Shown: piece by piece, positions 8,987 to 17,260 of the stretch
Layout of the letters: each line of letters opens with the position of its first letter
Numbering within the stretch: position 1 is the stretch's first letter
Source: Kocuria marina
Lineage (GTDB): Bacteria > Actinomycetota > Actinomycetes > Actinomycetales > Micrococcaceae
Length of the DNA: 64,000 bases
Assembly: GCF_000786655.1 (NCBI RefSeq)
Contig: NZ_JROM01000003.1
Location: 1-64,000, forward strand
Direction of reading: 5' to 3'
Notes under the pieces: generated by a model
What the model saw: the letters and a program-made list of their open reading frames with translations, nothing else
Told to the model about the DNA's origin: nothing
Database searches by the model: none
Made by a program: the position numbers and the translations under genes

Positions 8987-9073
8987 GCGCGGCTCAGCCA
9001 GAGGCGCTGCACGCGGGCAGGTCCGGGGCGCCGAAGGCCGCTCGCCCCGGGCCCCGAGTGCGAGCTGACACGG

Positions 9074-9108
9074 AAATGCCCCGCGCGATCGTGATCGCCA
9101 CGGGGCAC
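9074..9108 (-). terminator. Terminator downstream of tRNA-Lys
   Basis: On the minus strand GTGCCCCG-tgg-CGAT pairs with ATCG-cg-CGGGGCAT and ends in TTT. It begins 22 nt past the tRNA 3' end. Confidence 0.65.
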
Positions 9109-9129
9109 ATGGTCTCCGGTTCCGGGAGG

Positions 9130-9205
9130 TGGTGCGCCCTGTGGGGCTCGAACCCACGACCCATGGATTAAAAGTCCACTGCTCTACCAACTGAGCTAAA
9201 GGCGC
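9130..9205 (-). tRNA. tRNA-Lys (anticodon TTT)
   Basis: Minus-strand cloverleaf beginning GCGCCTTTAGCTCAGTTGG, with anticodon loop ACTTTTAAT (TTT, reading AAA/AAG) and T arm GTGGGTTCGAGCCCCAC. The acceptor stem pairs over seven bases, discriminator A is followed by an encoded CCA. This differs from the tRNA-Ser at the left of the window, whose CCA is not encoded. Confidence 0.95.
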
Positions 9206-9600
9206 GTGCCCGGCCGCGAGTTCCCGCCACCGAGCACGGCTACTCTACCGCAGCGCGGGCGCATTTCCAGTTCGGGAAGCGGCCTCCCGCGCGGCACCGG
9301 CGGCAATCACGGGCGGGTCCAGCGGTACGCACCGCACGGCGCGACGAGCCACCGCGCCGTCGCCCGCTCCGCCGCGGAGTTCATGGCACGACGACGCTCG
9401 GGCGGGGTCCTCGGCGAGCGCACCTCGGCGGTGTCGTCGAGCACGGCGTGGGCGAGCGCGGCGTCGGCGAGCGCCGCGTGGGCGAGCGCGGCGTCATCGT
9501 CGACCGGGCCCGTCCGCGATATGGGACCCTGGGAGGAGACGACACCCGGGGCGTGCGCAGCCCGCCGCCGGGTCCCCGCCGAGCCTTCGAGGAATGACCC
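9206..9600. other. Glutaminase upstream region with short tandem repeats
   Basis: 395 nt between tRNA-Lys and the glutaminase gene. A 132-codon frame covers it but its product is an Ala/Ser-rich low-complexity string with no ribosome site, so it is not called. A block at 9445-9489 is three near-identical 15-nt units (GGCGTGGGCGAGCGC and variants). The glutaminase ribosome site GAGGA sits at ~9587. No convincing -10/-35 pair was found. Confidence 0.55.
9445..9489. repeat. Three 15-bp tandem units upstream of glutaminase
   Basis: Units GGCGTGGGCGAGCGC, GGCGTCGGCGAGCGC and CGCGTGGGCGAGCGC follow head to tail; a fourth degenerates. The unit length is a multiple of three. Confidence 0.65.
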
Positions 9601-11442
9601 ATGAGCACCGTCGCGATGTCCAAGCTGGGCCCCTCCCCCGTCACCGAGTACCTGCGCCGCGTGGTGGAGGACCTGCGCCCCCTCACGGACGGCACGGTGA
9701 ACGACTCCGTCCCGGAACTCGCGCGCGCGGACGAGAACATCGTGGGCATCGCCGTGGCCACCGTGGACGGCGCGCTCTACCAGGCCGGGGACACCAAGCT
9801 CGAGTTCTGCATCCAGTCGATCTCCAAGGCCTTCACGTACGCGCAGGCGCTCACGGACCGCGGCGCGGAGGGCGTGTTCGAGAAGATCGACGTGGAACCG
9901 AGCGGTGACGCCTTCAACGAGATCTCGCTGCAACCGGAGACGGGGCGCCCCGCGAACCCCATGATCAACGCGGGGGCGATCGCCGCGACGTCGCTCGTGC
10001 GCAACACGTCCCACGGCACGCGCATGGAACGAATCCTGCGCTTGCATTCCCGCTGCGCGGGCCGGCAGTTGCGCATCAACAAGAACATCCAGTCGCAGGA
10101 GCACACGGCCGGGGACCGCAACCGCGCGCTGGGCTGGCTGCTCGCGTCCCGGGGGATCATCGAGGGGGACCCCACGGGCGCGCTCGAGGACTACTTCGGT
10201 CAGTGCTCGATCATGCTCAACTGCGTGGACCTGGCCCGTATGGGGGCCACGCTCGCGGCCGGCGGGCGCAACCCCGTGACCGGTGAGCGCGTCCTGGAGT
10301 CTGAGGTCGTCTCGGACGTGCTGTCCGTGATGAGCACGTGCGGGATGTACGACGACGCCGGGCGCTGGGCCATGCGCGTGGGCCTGCCCGCCAAGTCCGG
10401 GGTCAGCGGCGGTGTGGTGACCGTCCTCCCGGGGCAGCTCGCGGTCGCGGTGTTCTCCCCGCCCCTGGACCGCCACGGCAACTCCGTGCGGGGCGTGGCC
10501 GCGTGCGAACGGCTCACCAAGGACCTGGACCTGCACTTCGCGCGCACCGAACGCAACGGGCACTCCACGGTGCGCTCCGAGTACACCCTGGCGGAAGCGC
10601 CGTCGTTGGTGCGGCGCAACGAGGCCGCGACCGAGGTGCTCGACGAACACGGCGAGGACGCACGGATCATCGAGCTGCAGGGGGACCTGCGATTCGCCGG
10701 GGCCGAGACCGCGGTGCGCACGGTGCGCGAGGCCGCCCGCCGGTCCAGCTACGTGCTCGTGGACATCCGACAGGTGGACGACATGGCGCGCTTCGTGCTG
10801 CCCATGCTCAGCCGCACCGCCGAACAGATCGAGAAGACGGGCCACCACATGGTGCTCATCGCGGAGAAGAGCGGCGAGAACACGCGGAACCTGGAACACC
10901 CGCTCACGGTCTTCGCCACGCGCGCCGAGGCCCTCACGTGGGCCGAGGACCAGATCCTGGAGCGCTTCGGCGGCCCCGAGTGCACCCCGGACAAGGTGCA
11001 CTCCACCCGTTCCGAACTGCTGAGCACGCTCGGCGAGGAGGACGTGGAGCGCATCCGCTCACGCACCGAGTCCGTGGACTGGAAGGCCGGGACCACGGTG
11101 TTGCGCACGGGCCAGAAGTTCAACGGCGTGTACATGGTCACGTCCGGCAACGTGGAGGTCTCCCGGCGCTCACCGCAGGGTGACCGCGTGGAACTGGAGG
11201 TGATCGGCCCGGGGATGAGCTTCGGTGAGATCGCCCTGGGTACCAATATGCGCCACCTGGTGAGCTTCACCGCGCTCACGGACGTCTCCGCGCGCAGGCT
11301 CTCCCCGGAGGCGATCCAGGAGATCGAGGAGGAGGACCCCCGGCTGGCCCTGCGGTGGTGGCGCGCGGTGTCCCAGCAGGCCCTGCTGCGCATCGAGGAA
11401 CGTTGGCGTCAGCAGGCCGGGGAGACGCACACGGTCGACTGA
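9601..11442 (+). CDS. glsA: Glutaminase with C-terminal STAS and cyclic-nucleotide-binding domains
   Basis: 613 residues in three parts. Residues ~10-320 are a serine-dependent beta-lactamase-like glutaminase that hydrolyses L-glutamine to glutamate and ammonia; the catalytic Ser-x-x-Lys is in QSISKAF (S73, K76), with NPMINAGAIA and YFGQCSIMLNC downstream. Residues ~355-430 form a STAS domain (IIELQGDLRFAG...VLVDIRQVDD). Residues ~475-590 form a cNMP-binding beta-roll (GVYMVTSGNVEVSRR, then PGMSFGEIALG). Plain bacterial glutaminases have ~310 residues, so about half of the protein is regulatory. Regulation by cAMP or partner binding is an inference. A GAGGA site fits the ATG at 9601. Confidence 0.92.
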   Translation: MSTVAMSKLGPSPVTEYLRRVVEDLRPLTDGTVNDSVPELARADENIVGIAVATVDGALYQAGDTKLEFCIQSISKAFTYAQALTDRGAEGVFEKIDVEPSGDAFNEISLQPETGRPANPMINAGAIAATSLVRNTSHGTRMERILRLHSRCAGRQLRINKNIQSQEHTAGDRNRALGWLLASRGIIEGDPTGALEDYFGQCSIMLNCVDLARMGATLAAGGRNPVTGERVLESEVVSDVLSVMSTCGMYDDAGRWAMRVGLPAKSGVSGGVVTVLPGQLAVAVFSPPLDRHGNSVRGVAACERLTKDLDLHFARTERNGHSTVRSEYTLAEAPSLVRRNEAATEVLDEHGEDARIIELQGDLRFAGAETAVRTVREAARRSSYVLVDIRQVDDMARFVLPMLSRTAEQIEKTGHHMVLIAEKSGENTRNLEHPLTVFATRAEALTWAEDQILERFGGPECTPDKVHSTRSELLSTLGEEDVERIRSRTESVDWKAGTTVLRTGQKFNGVYMVTSGNVEVSRRSPQGDRVELEVIGPGMSFGEIALGTNMRHLVSFTALTDVSARRLSPEAIQEIEEEDPRLALRWWRAVSQQALLRIEERWRQQAGETHTVD

Positions 11443-11485
11443 TCCGCCGAGCCCCGTGAAAGGTGCGCGGCGTACACTCGGGCGC

Positions 11486-12106
11486 ATGTCCGAACGCCGC
11501 ACGCATCATTCGCCCGTGAAGTTCTCCCCCGAGAAGTTCGACGCCCACGAGGGCGGCACGGACCCCGCCCGAGTGTCGGAGGCGGCCCACCTGGCCGCGC
11601 AGGCGCTCGTGTCGCGGGGCCGGGAATCCGCGGATCCGGTGGTCCACGATCGCCTCGTTCGGCTCACGGACGAGCAGGGTCTCGAGGGGATCGCGGAGAT
11701 GTGGGCGCAGGCCCCCGCGGTGTCCCTCCCGGGTGCGCTGTGGCGGCTCTACGCGCTGCGCGCCGCCGCCCGCAAGGACCCCTACCGCATGGGCCGCTGG
11801 TTCGCCGCGGGCAAGCAGACCGCGCAGGTGTCCAACGTAGTCGCGGGCGTCGCGGACCCGCCCGGCGCGGAGGAGATCTGCGAGGTCGCGGACGCCATCC
11901 TCTCCGGCGCGTTCGACGGCGAGTTCGACGTCGCTCTCGAACGTTCCGCCGCGTTCTGTCGCGTGATCGCCACGGGCCAGGAACGAACCCTGGACATCTC
12001 GAGCCTCGGCGTGCGCGATCCGTGGCGCCGCATCCCCCGCCTGATCCGCACCGCGGAGGAACTCGAGTCCGCGGCCGCCGCGTGGCGCAGGGGTGCGCTC
12101 GAGTAA
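11486..12106 (+). CDS. Conserved hypothetical protein of Micrococcaceae type
   Basis: 206 residues, mostly helical and rich in Ala, Arg and Glu. It opens MSERRTHHSPVKFSPEKF. I recall similar proteins in Arthrobacter-type genomes, sometimes labelled as an RNA polymerase beta subunit; nothing in this sequence supports that label. No membrane segment or catalytic motif is seen. The ATG at 11486 is preferred over an upstream GTG at 11456. It lies just before the phosphate accessory gene but is separated from it by ~260 nt with a promoter-like region, so a shared function is not implied. Confidence 0.65.
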   Translation: MSERRTHHSPVKFSPEKFDAHEGGTDPARVSEAAHLAAQALVSRGRESADPVVHDRLVRLTDEQGLEGIAEMWAQAPAVSLPGALWRLYALRAAARKDPYRMGRWFAAGKQTAQVSNVVAGVADPPGAEEICEVADAILSGAFDGEFDVALERSAAFCRVIATGQERTLDISSLGVRDPWRRIPRLIRTAEELESAAAAWRRGALE

Positions 12107-12304
12107 GGGTCTGCCCTCCGCGGGGCGTCCTCGTCCGGACGGACCGCTTTGCGGCACCCCCGGGGTCGGGGATTATGATGGCGGCAGGTGTCGGGCCGTG
12201 GCAGCCCCGGGCTCCATCATTTAGCCGCTACGAGCGGCCTTCCGCCGAGAGGCGCTCCCGGTCCGGCACCGCCCCCCCCCTCAACAAGATCCACATGTCT
12301 CCCC

Positions 12305-12353
12305 GGTTAACTTTCGTTCGGTACAGTGACGGCCGAAAGGTGAACGGTTCAAC
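12305..12353 (+). promoter_or_regulatory. Possible PhoP-type site and promoter before the Pit operon
   Basis: GGTTAAC (12305), GGTGAAC (12339) and GGTTCAAC (12346) resemble PHO-box heptamers (GTTCACC type), and TACAGT at 12322 could be a -10. The spacing is irregular, unlike the clean 11-bp repeat before pstS, so this is weak. Confidence 0.35.
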
Positions 12354-12368
12354 GGGAGGACGAAACGG

Positions 12369-12986
12369 ATGGCCTTTCGGATCTTCCCGGAGGACGAGCG
12401 GGTGACCGAGCTCCTGGTCCAGATGTCCCAGTGCGTGGGCACCGCGGTGGATCAGCTCGCCGAACACATCGGGCAGATCGACAAGACCTGGCAGCGCCCC
12501 ATCACGGACCTCCTGGACACCGAGGACCGCTGCACCAACCTTTACTTCTCCCTGATGACCACCACGCGCTCCTCGTACGTGGTGCCCATCCCGCGTCAGG
12601 ACGTCTACATCTTGGGGCAGTGGCTGTTGCGAGCCGTCCAGTGCCTCGTGGCGAGTGCCGAGACCCACCAGCTGTACAAGCTGGAGCGGCCCACCTCGCA
12701 CGCGACCGAGCAGCTCGCGGTGATCCAGCACATGTCGCTCATGACCACCAAGGCCATGGGCCGGCTGACCAGCTTGAACGAGCTGGACGACTACTGGTTC
12801 GAGATGATCCGTCTCACGCGCCAGGCCGAACGGACCCACCGGGTGTACCGCGCGAGCTTGCTGGATCAGTTCAAGACGGCCCAGGCCATCCGCCGCATGG
12901 ACGCCGCCCGCCAGCTCTTCGATGCCGCACGCGCCCTGGGCCAGGTCTCCGCAGAGGTGGGCCGGATCCTCGTGGCAGAGTCCTGA
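12369..12986 (+). CDS. DUF47 PhoU-like Pit accessory protein
   Basis: 205 residues, almost wholly helical, matching the DUF47/PhoU-like family that pairs with Pit phosphate transporters. The pattern FPEDERVTELLVQMSQCV at the N-terminus and long amphipathic helices after it are typical. It is likely a peripheral cytoplasmic protein that controls the transporter encoded 6 nt downstream. A GGGAGGA ribosome site precedes the ATG. An 8-bp inverted repeat, CCGAAAGG (12333) and CCTTTCGG (12373), encloses the ribosome site and start codon. Confidence 0.88.
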   Translation: MAFRIFPEDERVTELLVQMSQCVGTAVDQLAEHIGQIDKTWQRPITDLLDTEDRCTNLYFSLMTTTRSSYVVPIPRQDVYILGQWLLRAVQCLVASAETHQLYKLERPTSHATEQLAVIQHMSLMTTKAMGRLTSLNELDDYWFEMIRLTRQAERTHRVYRASLLDQFKTAQAIRRMDAARQLFDAARALGQVSAEVGRILVAES

Positions 12987-12992
12987 CTCGCC

Positions 12993-14024
12993 GTGACAGA
13001 GTTACTGGCCGTCGTAGGCATCCTCCTGACCCTGGTCTTAACGGTCGTCAACGGTTTCCACGACGCCTCCAACGCCGTGGCCCTGCCCGTACGGTTCAAC
13101 GCCCTGACACCCCGTGTGGCCCTGTGGACCGGAGCGGTGTTCAACCTCATGGGCGCCCTCCTGGTGGGGCTGGTCCTGGACCGGCTGATCTCGTTCGAGA
13201 TCCCCATCCCCCTCAACGACGCGGGCGTGGTGGCCCTGTTGTGCGCCCTGTTCACGGCCATCGGGTGGGACCTCCTCACGTGGTGGTGGCGCATGCCCAC
13301 GTCCTCCACCGCCGCGATCGGCGGCGCCGTGGTGGGTGCTCTGCTCGGAGCACGCGCCGCGGGGCTCTACGACGAGCACCTGGCCATGGGCTCCTACTTC
13401 TCCTGGAACGTGCTGCTGCCCCTGCTGATCTCCCCCGTGATCGCGTTCGGGCTCGCGTTCCTGCTGGTCGTGCCCATCGTGTACCTGGTACGCCACGAGA
13501 CCCCGGGACGCGTGAACTTCCGCGCCGGGGTCGTGCAGGCCACGGGTGCCGCGGCCATTCACTTCGGACACGGGATCCAGCACGCCCGGCGCACGCTGTG
13601 GATCCTCTTGGTCCTCCTGCTGATCGTGAACCCCAACCTCTCCCGGGACAGCATCCCCGTGTGGCTCACGGTGCTCGTGGGGGCGTGTCTCGCGTTCGGT
13701 ACCCTGCTGGGCGGCTGGCGGATCTCCTACACCCTCTCCGCACGCATCGTGACGCTGGATCCCCTGCGCGGAGCGGCGGCGCAAACGGTGTCCGGCGCCC
13801 TGCTGTTCGTAGGGGGGTTCCTCTCCCCCATTCCGCTCTCTACGTCCCAGACCACCACCGCAGCGATCCTGGGCGCGGGTTCCGCCCAGAAGTTCCGCAC
13901 CGTGTATCACGCCACCGTGCTGCGGGTCATCGCCTCGTGGGTCGCCACGGTCCCCGTGTGCGGCCTGGTCTCCGCCATCCTGTTCCTGGCGGCCTCCCCG
14001 CTGATCCAGGTCCCCGCGGCCTGA
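12993..14024 (+). CDS. pit: Low-affinity inorganic phosphate transporter, Pit family
   Basis: 343 residues with ~10 transmembrane segments. Both Pit signatures are visible: the N-terminal NGFHDASNAVALPV near residue 23 and a C-terminal half with QTTTAAILGAG, the duplicated domain motif. It would take up phosphate (as metal-phosphate) with protons. It starts with GTG 6 nt after the DUF47 gene, so the two form an operon. The stop is separated from the converging pstB by a two-way terminator. Confidence 0.92.
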   Translation: MTELLAVVGILLTLVLTVVNGFHDASNAVALPVRFNALTPRVALWTGAVFNLMGALLVGLVLDRLISFEIPIPLNDAGVVALLCALFTAIGWDLLTWWWRMPTSSTAAIGGAVVGALLGARAAGLYDEHLAMGSYFSWNVLLPLLISPVIAFGLAFLLVVPIVYLVRHETPGRVNFRAGVVQATGAAAIHFGHGIQHARRTLWILLVLLLIVNPNLSRDSIPVWLTVLVGACLAFGTLLGGWRISYTLSARIVTLDPLRGAAAQTVSGALLFVGGFLSPIPLSTSQTTTAAILGAGSAQKFRTVYHATVLRVIASWVATVPVCGLVSAILFLAASPLIQVPAA

Positions 14025-14126
14025 TCCGTACCCGCGGTTCGCTCGGGGCACGCGTCACGATCGGGGGCACGCGGAGGCTGACGACGTCGCACGGTGCGGA
14101 TCGCTGCGCGCTCCCGGTGCGTGCGT

Positions 14127-14175
14127 CGTCGTACCCCCGGGTCCGGCCGGAGCGCCGTCGTACCCCCGGGGCCGG
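14127..14175. repeat. Direct repeat of 20 bp between pit and pstB
   Basis: CGTCGTACCCCCGGGTCCGG (14127-14146) recurs with one change at 14156-14175. It shares the GTCGTAC core with several other intergenic stretches of the window. Confidence 0.7.
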
Positions 14176-14179
14176 AACA

Positions 14180-14214
14180 CGAACGGCGCCCTCCGTCCTG
14201 GAGGGCACCGTTCG
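14180..14214. terminator. Two-way terminator between pit and pstB
   Basis: CGAACGGcGCCCTCC pairs with GGAGGGCaCCGTTCG around a short loop. It lies between the converging pit and pst operons and could end both. Confidence 0.8.
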
Positions 14215-14232
14215 CGTGCGCGAGGACGCGGA

Positions 14233-15012
14233 TCAGCCGAAGCGGCCGGACACGTAGTCCTCGGTGTCCTTCTTCTGCGGGTTGTTGAAGATGTCCGTGG
14301 TGGGCGCGTACTCGATCAGACGGCCGGGCTTGCCCGTGCCCTCGATGTTGAAGAACGCGGTCTTGTCCGACACACGAGACGCCTGCTGCATGTTGTGGGT
14401 CACGATCACCACGGTGTAATCGGTCTTGATCTCGTTGATCAGGTCCTCGATCGCGAGTGTGGAGATGGGGTCCAGCGCGGAGCACGGCTCGTCCATGAGG
14501 ATCACGTCCGGCTTGACCGCGATCGCGCGGGCGATGCACAAACGCTGCTGCTGACCGCCGGAGAGACCCGAACCGGGCTTGTCCAGGCGGTCCTTGACCT
14601 CGTTCCAGAGGTTCGCGCCGCGCAGGGAGCTCTCCACGAGATCGTCCGCGTCCTTGCTGGAGATGCGCTTGTTGTTGAGCTTCACGCCCGCGAGCACGTT
14701 GTCCCGGATGGACATCGTGGGGAACGGGTTGGGGCGCTGGAACACCATGCCCACCATGGAGCGCACGGTCACGGGGTCCACGCCTTTGCCGTAGAGGTCG
14801 TCCCCGTCCAGCAGCACCTTGCCCTGGGCGTAGGCACCCGGGATCACCTCGTGCATGCGGTTGAGGGTGCGCAGGAACGTGGACTTGCCACAACCGGAAG
14901 GACCGATGAACGCGGTGACCGAGCGGGGTTCGATGTTCATGCTGACGTCCTGGACCGCCAGGAAATCGCCGTAGTAGACGTTGAGGTTTTCGACGTCGAT
15001 GCGTTTCGACAT
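14233..15012 (-). CDS. pstB: Phosphate ABC transporter ATP-binding protein
   Basis: 259 residues, the ATPase of the high-affinity PstSCAB phosphate importer. Walker [10 protein letters not shown] lies near residue 38, the signature [14 protein letters not shown] near 150, and Walker B with DEPCSALDP after it, all as in PstB. It works at the inner membrane face with PstA and PstC. It is the last gene of pstS-pstC-pstA-pstB, 36 nt after pstA, with a GAAA-type ribosome site. Confidence 0.97.
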   Translation of the reverse strand: MSKRIDVENLNVYYGDFLAVQDVSMNIEPRSVTAFIGPSGCGKSTFLRTLNRMHEVIPGAYAQGKVLLDGDDLYGKGVDPVTVRSMVGMVFQRPNPFPTMSIRDNVLAGVKLNNKRISSKDADDLVESSLRGANLWNEVKDRLDKPGSGLSGGQQQRLCIARAIAVKPDVILMDEPCSALDPISTLAIEDLINEIKTDYTVVIVTHNMQQASRVSDKTAFFNIEGTGKPGRLIEYAPTTDIFNNPQKKDTEDYVSGRFG

Positions 15013-15048
15013 GGGTGTGTTTCCTTAGATCGGGTGGTCGGTCGGCGC

Positions 15049-16164
15049 TCAGCGGCCGGCGGTCTTGGGAGCGAAGGCCCTGGCGATCAAGCGTGCCACG
15101 AGGTTGAGCAGCATCACGATCACGATCAGGATCAGCGCCGCGGCCCAGGCCCGCTGCAGGGACGGATCGGGGTTCGTGGGCGAGGTGGGCGTCATGATCT
15201 GGTAGTAGATGAACGTGGGCAGCGTGGTCATCCAGCCGGAGAACGAGTTCCAGTTGATGGCCGTGGCGAAACCCGCGGTCACGAGCAGCGGCGCCGTCTC
15301 ACCGATCACACGGGCGATCGCGAGGGTGACACCCGAGGCGATACCCGAGATGGCCGTGGGGATGACCACCTTGAGGATGGTCCGCCACTTGCGCACGCCC
15401 AGCGCGTAGGACGCCTCGCGCAGTTCGTTGGGCACGATCCGCAGCATCTCCTCGGTGTTCTTGACCACCGTGGGGATCATCAGCACGGTCAACGCAACCG
15501 CTGCCACGAACCCGGTACGGGTGGACGGGCCGAAGATCATGCCGAACAAGGCGGCTGCGAACAGACCCGCCACGATGGACGGGATGCCGGTCATGACGTC
15601 CACGAAGAACGTGATGGCCTTGCCGAGCCAGCCACCGCGGGAGTACTCCACGAGGTAGATCGCGGTGAGCAGACCCACGGGCACGGACATGAGCGTGGCC
15701 CAGAAGGTGATGGACACCGTGCCGACGATCGCGTGGTACGCACCACCGATCACGCTGCCGGGAGCATCCGCCTGGTTGTCATGGAAGCCCGTGACCCCGT
15801 TCATGGAGGTGAACAACATGTTGGAGGTCAGTCCGGGGATGCCGTTGACGAGAACCGTCCAGATCACCGATATCAGCGGGATCACGGCGAGGATGAAGGC
15901 GGCGTAGACCAGGAAGGTCATGAGCGAGTCGGTGCCGGAACGAGAGCCCTCGATCAGGCCCACGGCCAACGGGCCGACCACCAGGAAGATCACGGCGGCG
16001 AACAGGGCCCACAGGGCGATGCTGAAGCCCACCAGGGCGGCGAGCGCCGCACCCGCCACGATCGCGGCCACACCGATGACCGGGACGAGCCACTTGGGGC
16101 GCTGACCGCGGGTGAGCTTGGACTGGCGGACGGGTGAGGTTCCGAGTTGGGTGGACGTGGTCAT
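15049..16164 (-). CDS. pstA: Phosphate ABC transporter permease
   Basis: 371 residues, six or more transmembrane segments, with the ABC permease EAA-type loop (NELREASYALGVRKWRTILKV) that contacts PstB. It is longer than a typical ~290-residue PstA because of an extra N-terminal region with two hydrophobic segments. The ATG overlaps the pstC stop by one base (TGATG), which suggests coupled translation. Confidence 0.95.
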   Translation of the reverse strand: MTTSTQLGTSPVRQSKLTRGQRPKWLVPVIGVAAIVAGAALAALVGFSIALWALFAAVIFLVVGPLAVGLIEGSRSGTDSLMTFLVYAAFILAVIPLISVIWTVLVNGIPGLTSNMLFTSMNGVTGFHDNQADAPGSVIGGAYHAIVGTVSITFWATLMSVPVGLLTAIYLVEYSRGGWLGKAITFFVDVMTGIPSIVAGLFAAALFGMIFGPSTRTGFVAAVALTVLMIPTVVKNTEEMLRIVPNELREASYALGVRKWRTILKVVIPTAISGIASGVTLAIARVIGETAPLLVTAGFATAINWNSFSGWMTTLPTFIYYQIMTPTSPTNPDPSLQRAWAAALILIVIVMLLNLVARLIARAFAPKTAGR

Positions 16165-17111
16165 CAGTTGGCCCCCGAGAATTCCTTGTAGCGAGCGATG
16201 ATGGCGCGGGCGATCATGTTGACCACGAGGGTGATCAGGAACAGCACCAGACCGGCCGCGATCAGTTCGGACAACCGCAGGCCGTAGGCCTCGGGGAAGT
16301 TCAGCGCGATCTCCGCGGCGATCGTCTGGTTACCGGACTTGATCAGGGACGCGATCATCGGCCCGGAGGAGAGCACCAGGGCCACCGCCATGGTCTCGCC
16401 GAGCGCACGGCCCAGGGCCAGCATGATCGAGGAGATGATCCCGGGGCGCGCGAACGGCAGCACGGACATCCGGATCATCTCCCAACGGGTGGCGCCCAGG
16501 GCCAGCGCGGCCTCCTCATGGAGCTTGGGGGTCTGCGTGAAGATCTCGCGGGACATGGACGTGATGATCGGCAGGATCATGATGGCCAGCACGATGCCCG
16601 CGGTGAGCATGGTCTTACCCGTCTGGGACGCGGGCCCGTCGAAGATCGGGATGAAGCCCAGGTTCTCGGCGAGCCAGTTGTACAGCGGCACCAGCGCCGG
16701 TGCCAGCACCGTGGCACCCCACGCACCGTAGATCACGGACGGGATGGCCGCGAGCAGGTCGATCACGTAGCCCACCGGCTTGGACACCTTGGCCGGTGCG
16801 TAGTGGGAGATGTAGAGCGCCACCAGGATGCCCACGGGCGTGGCGATCAGCAGGGCGATCACCGCGGCGATGAGCGTGCCCACGATGAGCGGCCAGATGT
16901 AGTGGAAGAAGCCCTGCCCACCGGTGATCTCCTCGGCGGGGGCGGCGAACGTGGGCAGCGCCTGCAGCAACAGGAACAGTGCGACGGCCGCGAGCACCGC
17001 GAAGATCAGGATGCCCGCGGCCAGGCTGAGTCCGGAGAAGACGGAGTCACCGGCACGTCCGGCCGAGGACTGCCGGGTCCCCGGTTTCTGTGCGCTGATG
17101 GTGGTGGACAT
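16164..17111 (-). CDS. pstC: Phosphate ABC transporter permease
   Basis: 315 residues with six membrane segments and the EAA-type loop HEEAALALGATRWEMIRMSVLP near residue 220. I start it at the ATG at 17111 (MSTTISAQ); the frame continues upstream to 17240 but that part is basic, unlike PstC, and has no ribosome site. It lies between pstS and pstA, after a hairpin that may lower its expression relative to pstS. Confidence 0.94.
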   Translation of the reverse strand: MSTTISAQKPGTRQSSAGRAGDSVFSGLSLAAGILIFAVLAAVALFLLLQALPTFAAPAEEITGGQGFFHYIWPLIVGTLIAAVIALLIATPVGILVALYISHYAPAKVSKPVGYVIDLLAAIPSVIYGAWGATVLAPALVPLYNWLAENLGFIPIFDGPASQTGKTMLTAGIVLAIMILPIITSMSREIFTQTPKLHEEAALALGATRWEMIRMSVLPFARPGIISSIMLALGRALGETMAVALVLSSGPMIASLIKSGNQTIAAEIALNFPEAYGLRLSELIAAGLVLFLITLVVNMIARAIIARYKEFSGAN

Positions 17112-17203
17112 GGACCAGTCCCTTCGATCAAGGTGTGGAACGAGCTGAGCGGTGGCCTCGGACAGCATAGGACGTGACGGTCCGAGATGACCGCGTGCGT
17201 GGC

Positions 17204-17239
17204 TGCGGCGCCGACGCGCGATAACACGCCGGCGCCGCA
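17204..17239 (-). terminator. Intercistronic hairpin between pstS and pstC
   Basis: TGCGGCGCCG (17204-17213) and CGGCGCCGCA (17230-17239) are exact complements. It lies between the pstS stop and the pstC start inside the operon. It fits partial termination or 3'-end protection of pstS mRNA, which would favour the binding protein. Confidence 0.65.
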
Positions 17240-17260
17240 CTCACACGTCGTCGGGGCGGA

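Noticed and set aside
9206-9604. 132-codon open frame before glutaminase
   Set aside because: Ala/Ser-rich low complexity from the tandem repeats, no ribosome site, overlaps the glutaminase start.
11486-12106. RNA polymerase beta-subunit identity for the 206-residue protein
   Set aside because: No RNA polymerase motif is present and the length is wrong; the label seems to be a carried-over annotation.
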